A stretch of DNA of 64,000 nt from Bacteroidota bacterium (GCA_021324735.1 JAJPIO010000004.1:179183-243182), one strand, 5' to 3'. Positions 28,971-38,120 are shown, numbered from the stretch's first letter. Made by a program: numbers and translations. The notes: generated by a model not told the origin, from the sequence alone.

Positions 28971-29855
28971 GTGACAGAACTCTTCAATCGTGCAGAATTA
29001 AAGCAGCGGCGCAAAGATCTGCGCAATAGATCGACCTACGCTGAAAAAATACTGTGGCAAGCTCTCCGACTTTCAAGTCTGGAAAATGTAAAATTCAGAA
29101 GACAGGCAAGCATTGGTGCTTTTGTTGTCGATTTTTATGCACCAACTCTTCGATTAGCGATCGAGCTGGACGGATCATCGCATGATAGTGAGGAAGCACG
29201 TGTTCTCGACCGTCAACGACAAAGCCTTCTCGAAGAATATGGAATTCAATTTCTTCGGTTTCGAAATGAAGAAGTGCTTTCATCTGCAGAATCTGTAGTA
29301 GACCGTATTAGATCTAAAATTCAGGAATTGAGTACACCACCCCCTCCCCCCCTCCTTGTTAAGGAGGGGGCATCAAACACTCGCCGCCCCCACATCACCA
29401 TTTACACCGATGGCGCTTGCTCCGGTAATCCCGGGCCGGGCGGATATGCTGCCGTTTTACTCGACGGCGCGGGCCGGCGCCGCGAGCTCTCTGGCGGATT
29501 CCGTCACACTACAAATAATCGGATGGAATTGCTCGGCGTCATTACTGCACTCGAGGCATTAAAACGTCCCTGCGACGTAACGCTGATATCCGACTCCGAG
29601 TATATCATTAATGCCATCACAAAAGGCTGGCTTGCCAACTGGCAAAAAAAAGGATGGCGCAAGGCGGATAAAAAGCCGGTGATGAATATCGACCTATGGC
29701 AACGGCTGCTGCCGCTACTTCAAGAGCATAACGTCGAATTCAAGTGGACCAAAGGGCACGCCGGCAACCCTGAAAACGAACGCTGCGACGAACTAGCCGT
29801 CGCAGCGTCCTTACTTCCTAATTTGCCGGTCGATACTCGGGCTACACCCGAATAG
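28971..29855 (+). CDS. rnhA: DUF559 endonuclease-like domain fused to ribonuclease HI
   Basis: This 294-residue fusion has two parts. Residues 1 to about 122 form a DUF559 (Vsr/PD-(D/E)XK-like) domain with [24 protein letters not shown] and [10 protein letters not shown], where Glu65 and Asp67 are likely metal ligands. Residues about 139-290 form a complete RNase HI: Asp147 in [14 protein letters not shown], Glu186 in NNRMELLG, Asp208 in ISDSEYI and the C-terminal [17 protein letters not shown]. RNase HI removes RNA from RNA-DNA hybrids. The linker ([15 protein letters not shown]) is encoded by an inverted repeat. No ATG, GTG or TTG in frame lies between the repeat and the RNase H domain. The start is GTG 28971. 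The DUF559 role is unknown. Confidence 0.9.
   Translation: MTELFNRAELKQRRKDLRNRSTYAEKILWQALRLSSLENVKFRRQASIGAFVVDFYAPTLRLAIELDGSSHDSEEARVLDRQRQSLLEEYGIQFLRFRNEEVLSSAESVVDRIRSKIQELSTPPPPPLLVKEGASNTRRPHITIYTDGACSGNPGPGGYAAVLLDGAGRRRELSGGFRHTTNNRMELLGVITALEALKRPCDVTLISDSEYIINAITKGWLANWQKKGWRKADKKPVMNIDLWQRLLPLLQEHNVEFKWTKGHAGNPENERCDELAVAASLLPNLPVDTRATPE
29336..29370. repeat. Right inverted repeat of the DUF559 cassette, inside the coding region
   Basis: ACCACCCC (29336-29343) is the inverse of the left GGGGTGGT box. It is followed by the hairpin CCCCCTCCTT/AAGGAGGGGG (29348-29357 and 29361-29370, loop GTT), which matches the left hairpin at 28907-28927. The element encodes the proline-rich linker between DUF559 and RNase HI. 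Confidence 0.9.
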
Positions 29856-29858
29856 CTA

Positions 29859-32800
29859 TTACTTCTCGACCTGGAATTGCTTCGTCATCGCCTGTCGCCC
29901 ATCCGTGACGCGGCAATAATACGTACCCGATGGCAACTGGTCGGTCTGCAACATCACTTCATGCGTTCCAGCCGACTGCGATACATGATTGATCGGTCGA
30001 GCCGCTTCGTTACCCATCATGTCATAGATGCTGATGGTAACGGTCGAAGTAGCCGGTAATGAATAACCGATGAGTGCCGAGGTCCGAACCGGATTTGGAA
30101 CGATGTCTTCAATAGAGATCGAACCCGTGTTCAGATACGATTGCAAGGTCGCATTGCCACAGAGCGGATCGAGATTGAACGATGCACCCACCATGGAATC
30201 CGAAGTGTAGCACAGCGGATTTCCATCCTGCCCAAGCCACGTTGCTTTCGAAAGAAGGATCGGGGTCGTATCCTGCTTGGTGAGCACGACCTGAAGATTT
30301 ACCGTTCCAAGATTAGTACCCGCGTTTGTAATGGGGCTCGTGCTGGCATACTTGAAGGTACGCGTCTCCATATTGGTCGTCGCGTCGTACTTCGGATTTG
30401 AGACTTGGATCGAGGACGGCGTTACCGTCGCGTACTCGAAGGCATCGCGTTTCCAACTGAGGTCGAACTGGTAGCCATACGCCTCGTTAGTACCATTATC
30501 CGGCATGTTCTGATCGATCGCCGTATCCAGTACGACCGGCACGTTGACGACCGTGTTCGCCTGCTGATGATACTGCGGGCTCGCCACAACACTGCCAACG
30601 GCAAACGTACGGTGAACGGCGGTCCCTATACCTTGTACGGGCATGTCGATCGTCCAATTCTTAATATTACCTAAGCTATCCTGGCCCGTGATCCAGAATT
30701 CGATCGCGGCCTGACGAAGACCTGTTCCGAGCGGTGTAAACACCACGGGCACTTGTACTGTCTGTCCTGCCGGAACCGTGATCGGATTACCGAACGGTTG
30801 TGTCAGCGAGAAGTCAAATGGATTATTCCATCCGTTCAGTGCAGTGAAGGTAATATTCGTAATGCTGATCGGGTACTTCGAGCCATGGTTGGTAACACTC
30901 GCGTTCTGTGTATTGGAGCGGCAACCACCCGCAAACGTTTTTGGATGGGTTGTGCCTTGCGCCGTCACACCCACACTCTGGAAGTCCGACGTCATCGCTA
31001 ACTGCGCCTGGCTGCACGGCCCCACGACGCTGATCGCCGCTGACATGGTGCCCACCTGCGCGCTGGTAGAACTCACCGTTACCACCTGGCTGCCACCCGC
31101 CGGAATCGTAAACGGTGGCGCCGGCGATAGCGTGAACGCATTAGTATTCAGACCGCTCAGATTGTATGTCGTTATCGTGAGCGGAGCATTACCGGTATCA
31201 CGGATCGTGAAGGTGCCGGTAAGCGTCTGGTTGATCAAGGTAGAGCCGAGATCGAGTGTGTTCGTGCTCAGCGAAACGAGCGGCGCGACCAACTGGGCCG
31301 TGATCGTTACCGATGGACCCGTACCTTCGCCTGTCACTTGTGCCAGCACGGTTACAGTCTTTGGCCTGAAATCGAATCCATTCTGTGTTGGATTGAACTT
31401 GATCTCGAACGGCACATACTGTGAACTATTGCCTGCAATTTGGATCGGATAACTTCCCGGCTGCGTCACGATCTGGAATGAGCTGGCGTCCGGTCCCAGC
31501 AGCGTTACCGACTCGATAGAAGTCGGCTTTTGCTTGTCATTATAGAGGGAGTCCTGCAATACCGTATCCTGGCAGGAGACCGTAAAGCTCTTCTGATACG
31601 AAGTCCACAGTGCGGCGGACTGCAGGGAGATACCCGTAAGCAGGGATGTGTCTTTAATAGAGTGCTGGAAGCGCGACGGATTCAAATTAAAGAATGTCAC
31701 GCGTTTACTGAAGCTTCCGTACGTGTGCGGATGGAAGCAATACATGATCGTCGCCTGGCCGCCTGGCGGAATTACGATCGGGAAAGTTTGCGCCGGATCG
31801 ACAGAAAAATCGGGGTCGTTCGTCAGGTCCTGCTGCCGGATCGTAAGCGGAGCTTCACCGGGATTGCGAATGACGACCGGTTTGCATGAGCTCTTGCCAC
31901 TATCGACCACACCAAAATTCAGGTCCATTGCAAAAATGAGCGGCGTAATACCAGTGCCCGTAAGCGGGAAACGCCACTGTGCACAATGCGAATAAATGAG
32001 CAGCGTATCGTTCGATACTTTTCCGGTATCGGTCGAATGATAACAGATTTGAAACGTCTGGGTCTCACCGGCATGAAGCGTCGTTCCGCCAGTGGGATTA
32101 AGTGTGAAGTATCCGGCTGTCGCAATACCCATGATCGATGCCGAATCCATCCTGAAGTCGCCAGAGGTCTGAACGTTTGTCAAATTGATCGTTCGGCAGC
32201 TATCCTGCTCCTCGACGATCGTACCGAAATCATAGACCGGTGATGGCGCCATCGAAATCTTGGGGGCATAATAATGATACTGATAGACCGTATCATTACC
32301 AGCCAGATCGACTGCAAAGATGGCTGCATAGGCATCTTTCGTCGGATCGTTCACGGTAAGCGTTGCATTGGTCGCACTGTCACCGATCTCAAACCGTGGA
32401 TCGGTCGTGAAAGTATAGTTGAACGAAGGAGTACTCCATCGCGGATCGTTCGCTGTCGTGATCAGTGATAGAAATGCGATCTTCGTGTCGTCGAAACTAT
32501 AGCCGGTCGCTTTGGTGCGCGGTTCTGTAAATTGAATGTGGTAGGTACCGCACGAGCTGTCGAGAATGTGCATGAGCGGCGGTAACGTATCGGGGGAAAT
32601 GATCCCCTGCGCCATGCCGGTTGGCCATCCATATCCTTCGTAATTCGAAAAGCCATATTGATAGGCGCCGAACGGAACCGGGCTATGCGCGATATAGCTG
32701 CGTGGATTTCCGCCCAATGTAATACGCCATGCACCCATCTGCGGGCTCGTACCGGGGAATACTGCGTGACCGACAAATGGATAGGTAGAGATCGGCGCGC

Positions 32801-33992
32801 CATTGATCGTTATTTTTTTGATAGAATCATCCCTGGCAATAATGGTAAGATAATTCATAAACGCCCCTTTGAGCGAAGAGGGCGTCCGAAAGATCATCGT
32901 CTTCTCGAACTGCTCCTGCGGTGTAAAAAGCACCATCCACGGATCGGACTGGCCTGGATCTCCCGCATAGCCTTGCGAATACGAATACTGCGCAACGATA
33001 AATTTTTTATGGTTCGTCGAGGTAAAGACCATTGCCTCGGTCTGCTGTGTAATGTCGGTGTACATGCCCGAGTCCAAAATGACCGGCCCATGTTCGCCGC
33101 TTTGATCGCCCGTATAGGTGATCAAATTGCCATTCTCTGCCGAGAGTATTCGAATATAGTCACCACAGACGATTTTGCCGGCCATCGGTTCATCGAAATA
33201 CTGGTATCCCCACCGGTCCACGGAGGGGATCATCTCGAACAGATTGTCCGCTGAGAATCCATAGTCCGTAGGTACGGAAGAAATTTCATGGCCCGTCAGG
33301 ACCGAGATCGGTTGGGTGCTGGAGATGGAGGTCCCTGTCAGATCGTTATTTCCGTAGTCCGTCCCCGGCGATTGGACAAGATATGTCTGTCCTTTATTCA
33401 GAGTGATCGTCCACGGCACGCCGGCGGTATGTCCTCCTTTAGTATTGGCGGTTGTCTTGATCGTAATCGCATTACCGTCGTAGGGCGACGTGATCAGGAA
33501 TTCTCCGGGGCATTGCCCGAAGACATAATTATCCGGGAAATTGACGGTCATATAATGCCTTCCCATTGCGGTCGTAGGCAATGCGAGGAAGCCGTCAGGA
33601 GAATCGCCAATACCTTGCGGATTACCCCACGCCGAATACCCGTACACGGTAACCGGATTCGTACTCGTAATATGGATGGCATTCGTCACCGCAACTTCCG
33701 GCGTGGAAGTCATATTGCCGCTTACGTCGTAATCGTAGACCTCGCCGGCCGTGAGCGTGAGTGTTTTGCCACCAGCGTTACCAATGGAAACCGTAACCTT
33801 ATTATCGACTCCCGTAGCGATAAATAATTGCTGGTGGACGCTGGAAATGCCGGGCGGCGAACCGTTCGGCATGAAGCCGAGCCAGTAATCGGTGCCGGAA
33901 GAATTTATTCCTCCGCCACCTTGAGCGTGGATAAGAGAGGCAGGGGTGAGGAGCAGAAGAAAAACTGCGAAGATACGTATCAATGTTTTCAT
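29859..33992 (-). CDS. Giant secreted IgGFc-binding-like / choice-of-anchor protein with T9SS sorting domain
   Basis: This is a 1377-residue exported protein. After a signal peptide (cleavage near IHAQ), residues about 30-450 resemble the IgGFc-binding N-terminal domain seen in many FCB surface proteins (SSGTDYWLGFMPNG, then VTVYGYSAWG, GRHYMTVNFPDN and SVDRWGYQYF). Residues about 590-1130 hold several ASH/choice-of-anchor D-like beta-sandwich repeats, recognised by LDLGSTLINQTLTGTFTIRD and DLNFGVVDSGKSSCKPVVI. The C-terminus is a type A T9SS sorting domain: IVPNPVRTSALIGYSLP, ISIYDMMGNEA and LPSGTYYCRVTDG. It is likely a large cell-surface or adhesin-like protein. Ligand unknown. Its stop is 3 bp from the convergent rnhA stop. 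Confidence 0.88.
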   Translation of the reverse strand: MKTLIRIFAVFLLLLTPASLIHAQGGGGINSSGTDYWLGFMPNGSPPGISSVHQQLFIATGVDNKVTVSIGNAGGKTLTLTAGEVYDYDVSGNMTSTPEVAVTNAIHITSTNPVTVYGYSAWGNPQGIGDSPDGFLALPTTAMGRHYMTVNFPDNYVFGQCPGEFLITSPYDGNAITIKTTANTKGGHTAGVPWTITLNKGQTYLVQSPGTDYGNNDLTGTSISSTQPISVLTGHEISSVPTDYGFSADNLFEMIPSVDRWGYQYFDEPMAGKIVCGDYIRILSAENGNLITYTGDQSGEHGPVILDSGMYTDITQQTEAMVFTSTNHKKFIVAQYSYSQGYAGDPGQSDPWMVLFTPQEQFEKTMIFRTPSSLKGAFMNYLTIIARDDSIKKITINGAPISTYPFVGHAVFPGTSPQMGAWRITLGGNPRSYIAHSPVPFGAYQYGFSNYEGYGWPTGMAQGIISPDTLPPLMHILDSSCGTYHIQFTEPRTKATGYSFDDTKIAFLSLITTANDPRWSTPSFNYTFTTDPRFEIGDSATNATLTVNDPTKDAYAAIFAVDLAGNDTVYQYHYYAPKISMAPSPVYDFGTIVEEQDSCRTINLTNVQTSGDFRMDSASIMGIATAGYFTLNPTGGTTLHAGETQTFQICYHSTDTGKVSNDTLLIYSHCAQWRFPLTGTGITPLIFAMDLNFGVVDSGKSSCKPVVIRNPGEAPLTIRQQDLTNDPDFSVDPAQTFPIVIPPGGQATIMYCFHPHTYGSFSKRVTFFNLNPSRFQHSIKDTSLLTGISLQSAALWTSYQKSFTVSCQDTVLQDSLYNDKQKPTSIESVTLLGPDASSFQIVTQPGSYPIQIAGNSSQYVPFEIKFNPTQNGFDFRPKTVTVLAQVTGEGTGPSVTITAQLVAPLVSLSTNTLDLGSTLINQTLTGTFTIRDTGNAPLTITTYNLSGLNTNAFTLSPAPPFTIPAGGSQVVTVSSTSAQVGTMSAAISVVGPCSQAQLAMTSDFQSVGVTAQGTTHPKTFAGGCRSNTQNASVTNHGSKYPISITNITFTALNGWNNPFDFSLTQPFGNPITVPAGQTVQVPVVFTPLGTGLRQAAIEFWITGQDSLGNIKNWTIDMPVQGIGTAVHRTFAVGSVVASPQYHQQANTVVNVPVVLDTAIDQNMPDNGTNEAYGYQFDLSWKRDAFEYATVTPSSIQVSNPKYDATTNMETRTFKYASTSPITNAGTNLGTVNLQVVLTKQDTTPILLSKATWLGQDGNPLCYTSDSMVGASFNLDPLCGNATLQSYLNTGSISIEDIVPNPVRTSALIGYSLPATSTVTISIYDMMGNEAARPINHVSQSAGTHEVMLQTDQLPSGTYYCRVTDGRQAMTKQFQVEK

Positions 33993-34205
33993 GGACTTTC
34001 ACGGACTGAAATGCCAGGGTCAACCTAGTAAAAACGCGTGAAGTACCGCGTGGTTACAAGAATATTGACATAAATTTAATATATTGCAACGCGTTACTCT
34101 TGAAAACGCTTCAAAAATGGCTTAATTAATTGCAGAGCTGAAAATAATTACAAGCCGGTTATGTTACCGTATTCTCGCCATACAGCGTAGACCCACAAAG
34201 CATCC

Positions 34206-35162
34206 ATGCCAACCCTTAAAGCGAAGGCCCTGCGCCCCGGAGATGTTATCGGGATCATTGCCCCGGCAAGCCCCCCACGCTCTCAGGAGCGTATCGAGAA
34301 GTCCGTTCAGTATTTTGAGAAACGGGGGTATCGGGTGGAATTGGGGCAGCATTTAACGTCAGACGAGGCCAGCGGATATCTGGCGGCTTCCGATAAAAGC
34401 CGCCTTGCCGATCTTCATGCGATGTTCCGCTCGAGACACGTGCGAGCTATCTTCTACCATCGCGGAGGCTACGGGTCCATCCGCTTACTCGATAAGATCG
34501 ATTACGATCTCGTTCGACGAAATCCGAAAATTGTTGTCGGGTATTCCGATGCCACCTCCCTTTTCGCCGCACTTTATAAAAAGGCCGGACTTCGTTCGTG
34601 CTTTTTCGGTCCGATGCCGGGCGTCGATCTCTGGAATACGATCGATCCATTCACCGAAGAAAATTTTTGGCGTGCTGTTACTTCCACAAAACCACTTGGC
34701 GATCTCCCTATTCCTTCGAATAGTGGTGAGATCGTTTCGAGCGCAAAGCGTACCGAAGTTGAAGGACGAATGATAGGCGGTAATCTCACCGTCTTTGCAA
34801 GTCTGCTCGGCACACCGTATCAGCCGGCCTTTAAAAATGCTATACCATTTTTAGAGGAGATCGACGAAAAGCCGCGAAAGATCGACGCTTATTTTGCCCA
34901 GCTTCGCCTCGCTGGTTTATTCGACAATGCAAAAGCGCTGTTACTCGGGAAATTTACCGGCTGCGATGTAGATGCCGATGCGCCTACTCGTTCGCTTCAA
35001 GATATATTTGAGGACTATTTCGGGAAACAGAAATTCCCGGTGATCTCTAACCTTCCCTTCGGACACGAAGCACAGATGTGGACAATAGCCTATGGTAGCA
35101 AACTCCGCGTTATTTCTAGTCCGGTGCCATCCGTTGCGGCCATCGAAAGCCCGTTGGAATAA
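34206..35162 (+). CDS. Muramoyltetrapeptide LD-carboxypeptidase (S66 family)
   Basis: The 318-residue serine peptidase of family S66 removes the terminal D-Ala from muramoyl tetrapeptides in peptidoglycan recycling. The Ser-Glu-His triad is visible: Ser in VGYSDATSL, Glu in LEEIDEKPRKIDAY and His in LPFGHEAQMW. RPGDVIGIIAPASPP is the typical N-terminus. No signal peptide is present, consistent with the cytosolic LdcA type. It is the last conserved housekeeping gene before the repeat-rich accessory island. The 214-bp gap upstream is AT-rich and presumably holds its promoter. Confidence 0.93.
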   Translation: MPTLKAKALRPGDVIGIIAPASPPRSQERIEKSVQYFEKRGYRVELGQHLTSDEASGYLAASDKSRLADLHAMFRSRHVRAIFYHRGGYGSIRLLDKIDYDLVRRNPKIVVGYSDATSLFAALYKKAGLRSCFFGPMPGVDLWNTIDPFTEENFWRAVTSTKPLGDLPIPSNSGEIVSSAKRTEVEGRMIGGNLTVFASLLGTPYQPAFKNAIPFLEEIDEKPRKIDAYFAQLRLAGLFDNAKALLLGKFTGCDVDADAPTRSLQDIFEDYFGKQKFPVISNLPFGHEAQMWTIAYGSKLRVISSPVPSVAAIESPLE

Positions 35163-35228
35163 TTTCTCCTTAATGGAGAAGAGCCGGTGCGATGAGCGTG
35201 CCCCCAGGTGTGGCCTTCAGGCACGCAG

Positions 35229-35257
35229 GAATTCGTAGCCGTAGCCTTCAGGCTACG
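35229..35257. repeat. Hairpin repeat family A, solitary copy
   Basis: GAATTCGTAGC is followed by the hairpin CGTAGCC-TTCA-GGCTACG. It is the same element as the units of the 39609-39944 array, but with paired base changes that keep the stem. A degenerate half-similar stretch (GTGGCCTTCAGGCACG) precedes it. Confidence 0.85.
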
Positions 35258-35264
35258 CAACTCC

Positions 35265-35636
35265 TCACGAATCTTTTGGCAACGGTACCGACGGCACCTC
35301 GACCGGGGCAGGCGTTGCAGGACTGTTGGGAATACCCGCGTCAGGATCTTTTAGTGCAACGACCATGCACAACATGGTATTAAGAATAGCCGCGATCCCG
35401 AGCGCGATACCCATACGTTTGATGGCCACCCAAAGCTTAGCGCCAAAGCCGCCTTCAATTTTCTTGAATGCTTCTATCACGAGCATCACACCGAAGACAA
35501 GTCCGATCGAGCCGATAATTTTAAAGACGCGCCACCAACCGGCCATATTCGAAAACGTAAGCACCAACCCATATAAAAGCCAGCCGATGCAAAGTAAGGC
35601 AATTATAAAGATCACAAAACCACCAATATAACGCAT
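35265..35636 (-). CDS. Hypothetical small membrane protein
   Basis: This 123-residue protein from ATG 35636 (a TTG at 35642 is in frame) has three hydrophobic segments: residues about 3-28, 36-57 and 74-95. The C-terminal tail is Pro-rich (NSPATPAPVEVP). I do not recognise a family. It is a lone minus-strand gene between the LD-carboxypeptidase and the restriction-modification island, directly beside hairpin repeats. Segment pattern and a clean frame make it credible. Confidence 0.6.
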   Translation of the reverse strand: MRYIGGFVIFIIALLCIGWLLYGLVLTFSNMAGWWRVFKIIGSIGLVFGVMLVIEAFKKIEGGFGAKLWVAIKRMGIALGIAAILNTMLCMVVALKDPDAGIPNSPATPAPVEVPSVPLPKDS

Positions 35637-35724
35637 ACTCAATTACAGTTTTAGAGGGACTTGCGCAGATTGATTCTGCAAATATAAACGACGCGGGCGA
35701 TGTGTACCACGAACTCACCACCTT

Positions 35725-35850
35725 GTCATTCCCGCGGAGGCGGGAATCCAGCACGCGGGGACTCCGCCATTATGGATAATGGCTACGAACGGCAAACTCT
35801 GGATCCCCCGTACCCGATCAGGTCGAGGACTGGCGGTCCACGAAAATTTT
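35725..35850. repeat. Palindromic repeat of the GTCATTCCCGC type
   Basis: The left end has GTCATTCCCGC, loop GGAG, then GCGGGAATCCAG (stem ATTCCCGC/GCGGGAAT at 35728-35747). An inner hairpin CCATTAT-GG-ATAATGG follows (35767-35782). Near 35808 the mirrored CTCTGGATCCCC appears, continuing to about 35850. The layout matches the widespread intergenic palindromic repeats with GTCATTCCCGC and CTGGATCCC ends. It sits just upstream of the methyltransferase promoter. Confidence 0.75.
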
Positions 35851-35889
35851 ATTCGCGAACCGACCTCCTGAACGCGATAGTGGAAAACG

Positions 35890-35919
35890 TTGTACATTTG
35901 TACTACGATTGTGTATAAT
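35890..35919 (+). promoter_or_regulatory. Candidate promoter of the restriction-modification genes
   Basis: TTGTAC (35890-35895) and TATAAT (35914-35919) are 18 bp apart, a good vegetative sigma-70-like promoter 44 bp before the methyltransferase ATG. The same stretch contains TACATTTG (35893-35900), a match to the Bacteroidota TAnnTTTG element, so either could be used. GTAC-ATTT-GTAC forms a small dyad that could be an operator. Confidence 0.5.
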
Positions 35920-35962
35920 TTAGGAAACCACTTTATAGGTGCCCTTATGTTCGCTTTGTGTC

Positions 35963-36805
35963 ATGGACCTCACTATTCAGGAATCCACTTCAATCCGCCT
36001 TGCTCAGGGCGATGCTCGTAATTTGAGCTTCCTTAATGATCAAAGCATTCATTTAGTAATCACATCTCCGCCATATTGGAATCTCAAACGCTACGGCGAA
36101 GTAGAGGGCCAGATGGGGCATATTGATGATTACGATGAATTCCTTTTCGAACTTGCGCGAGTATGGGCCGAATCCTATCGCGTACTTGTACCAGGTGGTC
36201 GGTTGGTAGTGGTAGTCGGTGATGTGTGCAAGTCTCGTCGCGAGTTTGGTCGTCATGTTGTGTTTCCTTTACATGCCGATATCGCAGTTGCCTGCCGAAA
36301 AATTGGATTTGATAATTTAAATCCAATTATTTGGTATAAGATAGCAAATGCGAAGTATGAAGTGCAAGGTACTACAAGTTTTCTCGGCAAGCCTTATGAA
36401 CCGAACGCGATCATCAAGAATGACATGGAGTTTATTTTGATGCAGCGAAAACCCGGCGGGTATCGGCAACCTACCGAAGAGCAACGTCGAAAAAGTATGC
36501 TTACTAAAGCCGAACAAAAAGAGTGGTTTCAACAAATCTGGAATCTGAAGGGCGCCTCTCTTAAGGACCATCCTGCTCCATTCCCTATTGAACTTGCATA
36601 CCGGCTTGTTCGTATGTTCTCGTTCCATGGTGATACAGTTCTCGATCCTTTTGCCGGAATTGGCTCTACACTCATAGCGGCTCAAAAGGCAAATCGGAAT
36701 GCAATTGGCGTTGAAATCGATAAAGCATATATAGAACTTGCCAAGCAGAGATTTGTTAAAGAGGGGTTGCCGCTTTTCACTAATGGGAAAGCGGTACCAG
36801 TTTAG
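35963..36805 (+). CDS. Beta-class DNA methyltransferase of a type II-like R-M system
   Basis: The 280-residue methyltransferase has permuted (beta-class) motif order. Catalytic motif IV, TSPPYWNL, is at residues 34-41, and the AdoMet motif I, DPFAGIGST, is near residue 228. SPPY is the form usual for N4-cytosine (and some N6-adenine) enzymes. A target-recognition region lies between. The start is ATG 35963; the GTG at 35939 would add eight residues. The putative nuclease begins 16 bp downstream, so the pair forms one operon. Base composition is more AT-rich than the neighbours, suggesting transfer. The recognition site cannot be predicted. Confidence 0.92.
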   Translation: MDLTIQESTSIRLAQGDARNLSFLNDQSIHLVITSPPYWNLKRYGEVEGQMGHIDDYDEFLFELARVWAESYRVLVPGGRLVVVVGDVCKSRREFGRHVVFPLHADIAVACRKIGFDNLNPIIWYKIANAKYEVQGTTSFLGKPYEPNAIIKNDMEFILMQRKPGGYRQPTEEQRRKSMLTKAEQKEWFQQIWNLKGASLKDHPAPFPIELAYRLVRMFSFHGDTVLDPFAGIGSTLIAAQKANRNAIGVEIDKAYIELAKQRFVKEGLPLFTNGKAVPV

Positions 36806-36821
36806 CTCCCCTTGTTTACAA

Positions 36822-37535
36822 ATGACTGCTCCCGAAAAACTTGCACTCCATTTCACCACGGAGGGTTATCATTCACGATCCGATAAGCATTCGAATTTCC
36901 TGTGTCGCGCCTTCATTGATGATTTGTTAGAGCGATGTCCGAAGATAGCTTTTGATGCACGAGAGGGCAATCTAGTTTACAAGATTAATTATTCAACGAA
37001 GGGTGTGTCGGGAGACTTGAATATGGATTTGGCTATCGGTCCACCGGCTGGCGAACCTGTTCAATCGGATGTAGGAATGCGCGAAGGAAATCCAGTACGC
37101 GTCCGTATTGGGGTAGAAGCGAAGAATATTATGACAGAGCACAAGAAGGCTCGTCTTAATCGAAAACGCGACTTAATCTCGCACGCCACTTATGTTCACT
37201 CTTTGGATCGCAATGCGATCGCTGCTGGCATCGTCGTTATAAATTGTTCAGACGTTTTTCAGTCGATGCTTCGAAAGGAGCTCACTAGCCATAAAACCAT
37301 TGAGCATGACCTTCCAAACTTTATCTCTGAATTTCGTCAACTTCCCGAACGTCAAACGGCAACTGAACCGGATGGCATTTTGGAGGCTAGAAGCGTGATC
37401 GTTATCGATTTTGGAGGATTACGGGGACAACCGGCCAGCGTCTTAAGCAGGCTTCCGGCCCCACAGCCAGGCGATAACCTCTATTACGAAGCAATGCTGC
37501 GTGCCATCTGTGATAGCTACTCACAGCGATTTTAG
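36822..37535 (+). CDS. Putative PD-(D/E)XK restriction endonuclease
   Basis: This 237-residue protein is encoded 16 bp after the methyltransferase. A likely nuclease core is GDLNMDLAIG (Asp65/Asp69), followed by RIGVEAKNIM (Glu99-Ala-Lys101), which matches D-(n)-E-x-K spacing. The sequence begins MTAPEKLALHFTTEGYHSRS from ATG 36822; the longer frame to 36738 overlaps the methyltransferase. I do not recognise a named restriction enzyme. The partnership with a methyltransferase is the main argument for its role. The composition is AT-rich like its partner. Confidence 0.72.
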   Translation: MTAPEKLALHFTTEGYHSRSDKHSNFLCRAFIDDLLERCPKIAFDAREGNLVYKINYSTKGVSGDLNMDLAIGPPAGEPVQSDVGMREGNPVRVRIGVEAKNIMTEHKKARLNRKRDLISHATYVHSLDRNAIAAGIVVINCSDVFQSMLRKELTSHKTIEHDLPNFISEFRQLPERQTATEPDGILEARSVIVIDFGGLRGQPASVLSRLPAPQPGDNLYYEAMLRAICDSYSQRF

Positions 37536-37596
37536 GATTTAATAAATCCATGTGATAAAACCATGGAATTTACCACAACATTAAATATATGCCCAA

Positions 37597-37881
37597 ATGT
37601 CTGAGAAACCGGAATTAGAAGGTTTAATGGACGATCTAGAAGAAGAGGACGGTGAACCCGCTGACGAAGAAGAGGAAGACCTGCCCTTGAAGGAAAAGTA
37701 TAAGAAGCAAATGCGGCAAATCTTCCCGCAGAAGATTGAACTGCCCATTTCCACTTTGCCTCTTATGATCAAAGATCAAATAGAGCTTAGACCGGAATTT
37801 CAGAGAAGGGATAAGACTTTTCTTGAGAATCTGGCTTCGGCAATAAGTGAAGTACAAGAAGAGCACTTGCTGTCCTTTTGA
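37597..37881 (+). pseudogene. Truncated DUF262 (GmrSD-like) N-terminal fragment
   Basis: This 94-residue frame has a very acidic start (LEEEDGEPADEEEED), then KIELPISTLPLMIKDQIELR and PEFQRRD. The latter closely resembles the N-terminal ParB-like motif of DUF262 proteins, which normally read ...PxFQRRxVW and run for hundreds of residues. Here the match stops directly after FQRR, and neither other frame carries the continuation. It appears to be a remnant of a DUF262 restriction-type gene, or a short stand-alone derivative. It lies 61 bp after the endonuclease in a defence-like island. Confidence 0.55.
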
Positions 37882-38025
37882 ATATTGAATCGGGTCCGCT
37901 TACTGTAATTCATATTAATTGACAAGTTTTGGAACAATTATATATTTTTTGCGGTATATTATAGGTGCAGTTAAGGGCACCCATCCTAAGCATCAATTTA
38001 GAAGGTTTTCGGTTGAATCGACGCG

Positions 38026-38086
38026 ATTCTTCGCTCCACTCAGGATGACATTATCCTGAGGCGTCCTTTCGCTCAGGATGACGTGC
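38026..38086. repeat. CTCAGGATGAC-type repeat
   Basis: Two CTCAGGATGAC copies (near 38039 and 38073) and one inverted ATCCTGAG lie within 60 bp in the 239-bp gap between the DUF262 remnant and the NTPase-like gene. The inverse form GTCATCCTGAGC recurs twice at 63719-63760. This is a common dispersed repeat type. Confidence 0.7.
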
Positions 38087-38120
38087 CTCCGAAGCACTTC
38101 ACATATAACGCAAAACGACC

